From assembly GCA_022661535.1 (NCBI GenBank), contig JAKULF010000009.1:310001-374000 (forward strand): 64,000 nt of DNA. Direction: 5' to 3'. The notes below the pieces were generated by a model, which had not been told where the DNA came from, ran no database searches, and worked only from the letters and a program-made list of their open reading frames with translations. Positions 58,201-64,000 of this stretch are shown one piece after another (position 1 is the first letter of the stretch; every line of letters begins with the position of its first letter). Made by a program: the position numbers and the translations under genes. This stretch comes from Eutypa lata. Its lineage: Eukaryota; Ascomycota; Sordariomycetes; Xylariales; Diatrypaceae.

Positions 58201-59497
58201 GGAGAAGAAAATTCCCGAATCTGTCGTTGTGGATAAGGATAAGGATGGGAAGCCCAAGATATCTCAGGACTTCTGGCATGCGTTGAAGGAGCGCACCAAA
58301 GCCGATGACGTCATCCCAAGTTTGGAGGATGCTCCCGGTGGAAAGCTCAAACTATCTGAAGACAACCTGCGTGATGTCAAGGCGCATCTGGAGAAGGATG
58401 GAAAGCTTGGGCTTGGCACCAAGGACGATGAGGAGTGTTGTGGTGTTACGGGTGACGAGGTAGAGAACATGATTGACAAGTCATTATCACGGTCATGGGG
58501 ACAGTGGTTGGAGCAGAACGAGGAGAATCTTAAGAAGACGATCACGGGCGTTGCTGTCACCAGAGACGAGTTCATGGACTTACTACGCAAGGAGGTCAAG
58601 TCCTATCAACCTCAGATTAAAAAGGAGATGGAAGGTATGGATGTCCGGATCAAGAACCTGATATCGGAAATCACCAAGCTCCAAAAGTCGACCGCTTCCC
58701 TCAGTGGAACCTCCAAGGAAGAGATAAAGGCGCTTGTGAAGGCAACGGTGAAGAAGGTAGTCGACAACGCGGTGTTCGATGCCATGGCCAATGGACAGAT
58801 CAAGGGCCACGCATCCAACGTCTTGTTCAACCAAGTCAACTTCTTCGGCATCGGCTCCGGCGCCGTCATCGATCCACAGTACACATCCACGGTTTGGCAG
58901 GCGCCTAAGAACCATCTCGGCTCCAAGGGCTTCCTCGACCGCGACGGCAAGAGGCCGCTACCACCGGCGGCGGCCCTTCTCGCCTGGACCGAGGAAGGGG
59001 AATGCTTCTGCGCGGGGTCGAACTTCCGCGGCACGGGCGCGGGCACCAACACGCTCTCGATCCTGACGGCGCGGAACATCATCCCGCAGCACCTCGTAGT
59101 GGAGCACATCCTCCCCGGGGCGACGCTGGACCCGGGGGCCATGCCGCGCGAGATCGAGGTGTGGGCGGGGATCCGGGACGTCAAGCTGCGCAAGGAGGTG
59201 GAGGGCTTCTCCAAGGAGAACTTCCCCAACACGCCCCCCGAGATCAAGCTCGACGAGAGCTACGTCAAGATCGGGCATTTCACCTACGAGAACAAGACGT
59301 ACGGCGACGGCGTGCAGGTCTTCAAGATGCAGGACCAGCTCGTCGCCATGAACGCCTTCACCGACCATGTGGTCGTCCGGGCTATCAACAACTATGGTGC
59401 CGACCATACCTGCTTCTACCAGGTCAAGATGTACGGCGAGGCCGTGGAGCACCAGGAGGATCCCAAGCATCCGTATGTGCGTAGTGGCTGGTTCTAA
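55235..59497 (+). CDS. SUN-domain nuclear-envelope protein with long Pro-rich repeat region (1420 aa)
   Basis: Single exon. ATG at 55235 (the frame extends 15 bases upstream without an ATG). Order: basic/acidic N-terminus (GNKRRLGEDPP); Thr/Pro-rich region; a pentapeptide-type tract at about residues 330-510 of QPVVQ, QPAVQ and PVTKP units; Gly/Ser-rich region; two copies of a 75-residue helical module (about 607-683 and 755-828; shared KNITDALDQA); Pro-rich piece; one membrane span at about 897-920 (FKALLALLLSILVLVFLF); coiled coil to about 1185; C-terminal SUN domain (YTSTVWQAPKNHLGSKGFLD; PREIEVWAGI; CFYQVKMYGEAVEHQEDP). SUN proteins sit in the inner nuclear membrane and bind KASH partners in the perinuclear space, linking chromatin to the cytoskeleton (LINC complex). 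The repeats and duplicated module would lie in the nucleus. Confidence 0.93.
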   Translation: MSTGNKRRLGEDPPTADLPGLFPTHDGSYGINTLINVEPSLKRGRRSRATGIANEEDEDMVFRRRLRGRDGRRFDTQGTVEEVLGHAVEEAAKNPDTAALPLPVTSATDTATTTTATKPFQVNPLYTATDPAGRAQGPHIPQYNDSVFPAPITATTTTATDIYTGGTQGQFSIIGNRKQGVSPFDPLPPSYGMPTGRGSSLLWSSPSRPDSSRSFNAESGLFGDADLRTPLRDPNARDLQTGLTAAEAMDFRLTGRLPANHPPDRPAAQQLDPSIPTAPLPRFLDPKALDAASSSVSRVPAPPPPFPPPPPQNTQTATQQITQPATKPLVQPATKPPAQPVTKPPVQPVVQPAIQPVVQPAVQPVTKPAVQPVVQPAIQPVVQPAIQPVVQPAVQPVTKPAVQPAVQPAVQPVVQPAVQPVTKPAVQPVTKPAVQPVVQPAVQPVTKPVVQPVTKPAVQPVVQPAVQPVTKPAVQPVTKPAVQPVVQPAIQPVVQPAVQPVTGPATKPASRRSSQSSYGLSDHGSPVAGRRTSRRGSAVTQAITSGGGGGGGGSGGGSSSGNSSYGRSNHGSPALSQGSGSATGRLANFLGGLPSGSTSTPPPPPVGLTAHQTTLVNNLVRGMKLPPVTRSAAPAPSLASLAGLSLPEINATRKMVLSMARDPADVKNITDALDQAALRLNTNYKPPTGTPAGSRPPSVGNRPSAPGTPAGSRPPSLGNPPSAPGTPAGSRPPSLGNSPSVGIVPKTPVSGFPGLTASEVNLVSNLVMGMRLPARRTRNAPPVPPLTSLASMTVAEIDAVKRTVSRMSRSAASIKNITDALDQAKQRLTGVAAIAAPPSLPGSSSSSSSSSGNNTPGSSAPGTPRGPAPPLPPVVPPRGAPPPPGPRRRVTRALNCYNIFKALLALLLSILVLVFLFRGIKAASEMDIHSPDLPKIHWQDGLSTAKQYTIDPLSSFWSSITNYSSSSTGSPGVLKKKKGSITERQLRDLEKKIPESVVVDKDKDGKPKISQDFWHALKERTKADDVIPSLEDAPGGKLKLSEDNLRDVKAHLEKDGKLGLGTKDDEECCGVTGDEVENMIDKSLSRSWGQWLEQNEENLKKTITGVAVTRDEFMDLLRKEVKSYQPQIKKEMEGMDVRIKNLISEITKLQKSTASLSGTSKEEIKALVKATVKKVVDNAVFDAMANGQIKGHASNVLFNQVNFFGIGSGAVIDPQYTSTVWQAPKNHLGSKGFLDRDGKRPLPPAAALLAWTEEGECFCAGSNFRGTGAGTNTLSILTARNIIPQHLVVEHILPGATLDPGAMPREIEVWAGIRDVKLRKEVEGFSKENFPNTPPEIKLDESYVKIGHFTYENKTYGDGVQVFKMQDQLVAMNAFTDHVVVRAINNYGADHTCFYQVKMYGEAVEHQEDPKHPYVRSGWF
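56211..56760 (+). repeat. Coding minisatellite of 15-bp QPxxx units in the SUN gene
   Basis: About 35 units of CAGCCAGCTGTT, CAACCAGTTGTT, CAGCCAGTTACTAAG and similar encode QPAV/QPVV/QPVTKP. The antisense also stays open (WLNSWL repeats), which is a by-product. Confidence 0.9.
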
Positions 59498-60231
59498 TGA
59501 TGCAATCTTGTTGGTGGTGAACAAGGAGACAAAAACCGCGCCACATCATTCCATAGAGAATGGACGGACGCGTTGAAAAAGGAACAACGGACGAGTCTAC
59601 TTTCAGAGCATGGAGGCATATACGACATACAATCGAGGTGAAGGTCACGAGGGTTTATTATAAGTTATTATTTTTTGGAGTGGTCATGAACTGTAGGGGT
59701 TAGGATGAATGTATGGATGGATGGATGGATGGTTGTATGGAGTTGAGGGAAAGGAAGGAATGAATGATACCATTCTGCTGTAGCTTATCTATGTTTTTCG
59801 AAGTCGGTTTGCTTCCACCGACACGAAAGCTCTCTACCTACACATCACGTAATTCCATTTGTCTTCTAATTTGGTCACATGATCCTGCAAATAGTGTATT
59901 TGAGGTTCTATAACATGTTGTGATGTGGGAATATCGGAGTAAGAACTCCCCTTCCCCCTGGATTAAGTACCTAGTTACCTTGGGTTATGAGCACAGCACT
60001 GAATGATGCTGGTGGTTGGTCAATTGGTGTGACTGCGGGGATGTAACACCAAACTAGCGCTAGACTTGGTCTAAGTAAGGGCGGAACCACTTCCGCTATC
60101 AGGGATTGCCATCAGTTGCGGATCCAAAAAAATTCCAAAAATATTGCCATTGCCGTCTACACTATCATAGTCAGTCAGTCAGTCAGTCGCATCGACAACA
60201 ACACAATATAACACATACACACGCTGTCGCA
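59498..60231. other. Intergenic region with short microsatellites
   Basis: GGAT repeats at about 59711-59731 and a CAGT repeat at about 60170-60188, the latter in the leader of the helicase gene. Confidence 0.5.
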
Positions 60232-62920
60232 ATGCCTTCCCGTGCAAATGGGCATCCGTTGCAAAAGCAGAAACAAAAACAACCCAAGTTTAAGGAGGTC
60301 AAGTCGCTGAAGAGGAAAAGAGAGCAGGATGATCTTCAGACGCTCCAGACTTCCGTTGACGATTTTGTATGTCATGTCGAGCTTTTTTCCTCCTTCCCCC
60401 ACTCAGATAGGAAGTCACGCAGCTAAAAGAAATAACTCCTACTCTGATATATTACTAGATATACATAACTAACCAACCCTTTGCCATGTACTACTATAGG
60501 ATTCCAAGTCCAATGCATCCAAATTCTCCGAACTCCCCCTCTCCCAACCTACCATCTCAGGCCTCGAAGCGTCGCATTTCGAAAATCTGACCGATATCCA
60601 ATCTCGTGCTATACCACTAGCCTTAAAAGGTCGGGATATTCTTGCGGCGGCGAAAACTGGAAGCGGAAAGACCTTGGCTTTCCTTGTCCCTATACTCGAG
60701 AAGCTATACCGGGAGCAGTTCACCGAATACGATGGTCTCGGCGCTCTCATCATCTCGCCCACGCGAGAGCTCGCTGTTCAGATCTTTGAGGTTTTGCGCA
60801 AGATTGGACGTCATCACACCTTCTCCGCCGGTCTCGTCATCGGTGGGAAGAGTCTCAAGGAAGAGGCGGAACGATTGGGGAGGATGAACATTTTGGTTTG
60901 CACGCCGGGGCGCATTTTGCAACATTTCGATCAGACTGCCGGACTCAATGTGGACGATCTACGGATACTGGTGCTCGACGAAGCCGATCGCATAATGGAC
61001 ATGGGATTCCAGTCCACCATGGATGCGGTGGTCGAGCATTTACCCAAATCGCGACAGACGATGCTATTCAGCGCTACCCAGAGCAAAAAGGTCTCGGATC
61101 TAGCTAGGCTGAGTCTGAAGGATCCCGAATACGTCTCCGTACACGAGGCGGCAGAAGCTGCTACGCCTTCTACCCTCAGCCAACATTATCTCATCACGCC
61201 TCTACACGAGAAGTTAACTACCCTCTACGGATTCATCAAGTCGAACCTCAAAAGCAAGATGATTGTGTTCCTGTCCTCGGGCAAGCAGGTCAGGTTCGCT
61301 TACGAAAGTCTGCGCCATCTCCAACCAGGTATCCCGCTCCTACACCTACACGGCCGACAGAAACAAGTGGCGCGGCTGGAGATCACCTCGCGTTTCATTT
61401 CGGCGAAACATGCTTGTCTATTTGCCACGGACGTAGTAGCACGCGGTGTCGACTTTCCAGCGGTCGATTGGATTTGTCAAGTAGACTGCCCCGAGGACGT
61501 AGACACCTACATCCACCGCGTGGGCCGCACTGCGCGATACGACAAGGAAGGGAAAGCAGTACTCTTCCTCGACCCGAGCGAAGAGGTGATGCTTCAACGG
61601 CTAGAGCACCGGAAAGTGCCCATACAGAAAGTCAACATACGGGAAAAGAAGAAAAAGACCATCCAGGACCAGATCCAAGACATGTGCTTCAAGGACCCGA
61701 ACCTGAAGTACCTCGCGCAGAAGGCATTTACCAGCTACGTCCGCTCCGTCCATCTCCAGAGGGACAAGGGGATCTTCGATCTCAAGAAACTCGACTTGGA
61801 CGAGTACGCCGCGAGCTTGGGCCTCCCCGGTACCCCGCAGATCCGGTTCCAGAAGGGCGAGGACGTCAAGAAGCTGAAGAATGCTTCGAGGGCTACGCTG
61901 GAGAGCGATGACGATGACGACGAATCTGAGTTTGATGAGCATGGGAATAGGAAGAAGCGCACCACCAAGAAGAAGGGCGAGGTCCGGACTAAGTATGATC
62001 GCATGTTCGAGCGCGTCAACCAGGATGTTCTTACTAGCCATTACGCCAACATGGTCGGCAAGGAAGACGGGGGAGAAGGCGGGAATAAGGATGATGATGA
62101 CGACGACGATGACGACGACTTCCTCTCCGTGAAGCGTGTCATCCGTGTCGACAACGACAACGGTAACGACGATAGCGTCAACTTCGGTAGCGCAGAATTC
62201 AACACGCCACAGCTGGCCCCCGGCACGAAGATCATAACGGGGCTGGGCGGGGACCAGCCGCTGGTAATCGACTCGAAGCGGCGCGAGAAGCTGCTGAAGT
62301 CGAAGAAGGCCCTGCTAAAATTCAAGGGCCGGGGCGAGAAGATCGTCTTTGACGACGACGGCAACGCGCACCACCCGTATCGCATCAAGGACGAGGCGGA
62401 GTTCCGGCGCGAGGGCGACGCCGAGGCGCTGCGAAAGGCGTTCGTCGAGGGCGAGATGGAGAGGGTTAGGGAGGTCGATACCGATGATAAGAGGGCGGCT
62501 AAGGAGAGGGTTAGGGAGAAGAGGGAGAAGAGGAAATTGAGGGAGAGGGAGGAGGTTGATGGTGGTGGTGTTGGTGGGAGTATTGGTGGTGGGGACGTGG
62601 TTGGTGGTAAGGATGAGGATAAGGAGGATGCTCTGGCGTTCTTGGCTTCGTTGCCGGTTGCGGGTGGTGGTGATAGGAGTGATGATGGAGGTGCAGAAGA
62701 GGAAGAAGAAGAGGAGAGAAGACCGAGGAAGAAGGCTAAGAAGTGGTTTGAGGCCGGTATTGATAGCAGCGATGATGAGGATGATGATGATGAGAGTAAA
62801 GGGAAGAAGAAGAAGAACAAGAAGGTGGATAAGAGCGGAAGAAAGGTCATCGAGGTTGCGGGTGAGCCGGATACCTTGGAGGATCTTGAGGCGCTGGCTA
62901 CCGGTTTGTTGGATGATTAG
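60232..62920 (+). CDS. dbp4: DEAD-box ATP-dependent RNA helicase Dbp4/Hca4 (851 aa)
   Basis: Exons 60232-60366 and 60500-62920, intron 133 bp in phase 0. The N-terminus is basic ([10 protein letters not shown]). DEAD-box motifs in order: [13 protein letters not shown] (Q motif region), [10 protein letters not shown] (Walker A), [54 protein letters not shown] and HRVGRTARY. The region after the helicase core ([20 protein letters not shown]) and the long acidic/lysine-rich C-terminus ([21 protein letters not shown]) are characteristic of Dbp4/Hca4, human DDX10. It is nucleolar, acting in 18S rRNA maturation within the small-subunit processome; yeast Dbp4 frees U14 snoRNA. The poly-Asp stretch near 62090-62120 is low complexity. 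Confidence 0.96.
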
Positions 62921-63422
62921 CTCTAGTTTGCAAGGGGGGGCTGTAGTCGTAGATAGAGGTGGTGAATAACAGTTATAAACATGTTATCAACAGGCGGTAT
63001 GCACCCGATGGCAACTGATAACGGCAGCAAGGGATACTTGTCGAAAATTATAAAGGACATCTCATGGTAGTCGAGTTTCGTCTCGCGACACGGTAAATAT
63101 AATAATGATCGAGTTGACCCGCAGCGCAGCAGTTGCTTGCTACGTCAACACGAGAAATGCATTGTGATAACGGTATGATAGATTCAATAATGAGGCAAAA
63201 GACATACTCAGACCTGCGTCTAAAACCCAATACCTACACAAATATATAGATACTCTACACGATACAACCATTGGATAGGTCACTAAGTTACACCTACAAT
63301 ACAAAATTTAAACATAGTATACACTAACTAACAAAAGCACAAGAAATTGAGGCATAAAGGGGGGGACCTCACCCTCTGTTCAACAAAACTAAACTACACT
63401 TACATACCCCGATACTCATTAC
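62921..63422. other. Intergenic region between convergent genes
   Basis: Three-prime flanks of dbp4 and the anoctamin gene. A small minus frame at 63048-63230 is not supported. Confidence 0.5.
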
Positions 63423-64000
63423 TCAGTCTTGCTTCAACGTCTTGATAAGCCTAACGCCAACCTCCTCGCACCTATCCATCCCAGTCTGTCTCATCCCTTT
63501 CAAACCAACACTCGACTTATCAGAAGTGCATATTCGGCGTTCAATCTCAGGACGATCGTTAGTGTTGTTGTTGTCGTCGTCATCGTGTGCATTTGTTTCC
63601 TTGTTCGGAACTCCGGTAGCAGTCTCTCGATCTCGAGTTACCCGTTCCATGTATTTCTTGCGACGCGCGTATCGCTCGACCCGCTCGTTGCGGACTTCAT
63701 CGGATCCCAGGCTCTGCAGGACAAACTGCGCCGCGGACCGCCAGGCCAGGAAGATGTGCTCGCCTAGCCATATGGAGACGGGCAGCGACCACCACCACCA
63801 TGACGACGACTCGTATCCGCCGCCGATCACGCTGCTGTCGCTAGTCTCGGTAGAGGTGATGGTGCTGGTACCGAAGACGTGCACAATCGCCGTAGTGCAG
63901 AGGCTGCCCAGCCACGCCAGCGTATCGAGCCACCCGACCCACGGCCCGATACCGTCGGTACGCACGGGGTGCGGGCGCTGCTGGTCGATGCAGATCTTGA
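63423..64000 (-). CDS. Anoctamin (TMEM16/Ist2-like) protein, C-terminal part (5' end cut by window)
   Basis: The coding frame enters from the right edge (first full codon at 63998) and ends at 63423; 191 residues are visible. It reads KICIDQQRPHPVRTDGIGPW, then WLDTLAWLGSLCTTAIVHVF, an Ile/Trp-rich span (WWWWSLPVSIWLGEHIFLAW) and SDEVRNERVERYARRKKYME. This is the pattern of the last membrane helices and juxtamembrane Arg-rich helix of fungal anoctamins. Yeast Ist2 tethers cortical ER to the plasma membrane; other family members scramble lipids or conduct ions. The tail after residue 110 is acidic/Asn-rich with low conservation. The N-terminal part, including most of the TMEM16 fold, is outside the window. 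Confidence 0.8.
   Translation of the reverse strand, partial: KICIDQQRPHPVRTDGIGPWVGWLDTLAWLGSLCTTAIVHVFGTSTITSTETSDSSVIGGGYESSSWWWWSLPVSIWLGEHIFLAWRSAAQFVLQSLGSDEVRNERVERYARRKKYMERVTRDRETATGVPNKETNAHDDDDNNNTNDRPEIERRICTSDKSSVGLKGMRQTGMDRCEEVGVRLIKTLKQD

Noticed and set aside
58958..59524. 188-codon minus-strand frame opposite the SUN domain
   Set aside because: It is a shadow of the conserved SUN domain, with no recognisable motif.
62041..62850. 269-codon minus-strand Ser/Pro-rich frame
   Set aside because: It is antisense to the acidic/lysine-rich C-terminus of dbp4. Low-complexity codons produce open reverse frames.

Overview
The window is nuclear DNA of a filamentous ascomycete (Pezizomycotina, most likely a Sordariomycete). 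Three things point there: genes carry many short (48-190 bp) GT-AG introns with CTAAC-like branch sites; blocks of near-pure AT look like repeat-induced point mutation (RIP); and the gene content is typical (Zn2Cys6 regulator, cellobiose dehydrogenase with a CBM1, fungal CorA-like and anoctamin-like proteins, HCA4/Dbp4 helicase, SUN protein). I worked out exon structures by hand from splice signals, reading-frame phase and family conservation. No database search was run.

Layout. 1-12.7 kb: 3' part of a CorA-like transporter, a possible tiny proline-rich gene, an extracellular-type hypothetical protein, a secreted Kex2-type protein, an F-box/ankyrin protein, an intron-containing tRNA-like gene, a GFA-family zinc enzyme and a zinc-knuckle protein. 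13.1-21.0 kb: one RIP-degraded LTR retrotransposon with two 299-bp LTRs and a 6-bp target duplication, interrupted by a 2.2-kb island of normal GC made of minisatellites, inverted repeats and a SINE-like tRNA-derived piece. 22.1-36.0 kb: accessory region with a 12-exon cellobiose dehydrogenase, a 6-exon CorA-like membrane protein, a small hypothetical gene, two divergent protein kinases and long gene-poor stretches, including a 475-nt block with no cytosine at all on the + strand. 36.7-64 kb: gene-dense, GC-richer, more conserved part with a Zn2Cys6 regulator, an Mpv17/PMP22 protein, a hypothetical protein, a giant ankyrin/coiled-coil protein, UDP-glucose 4-epimerase (GAL10), a SUN-domain nuclear-envelope protein with a long proline-rich repeat tract, the Dbp4 RNA helicase and the 3' end of an anoctamin.

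How genes relate. There is no clear biosynthetic cluster. Cellobiose dehydrogenase (secreted electron donor for polysaccharide oxidation) and the secreted Kex2-type protein sit near the RIP-mutated repeats, as often seen for host- or substrate-facing genes. The CorA-like protein and two diverged kinases form an accessory signalling/membrane group. The right half is mainly housekeeping: galactose metabolism, ribosome biogenesis, the nuclear envelope and ER-plasma membrane lipid/ion handling.
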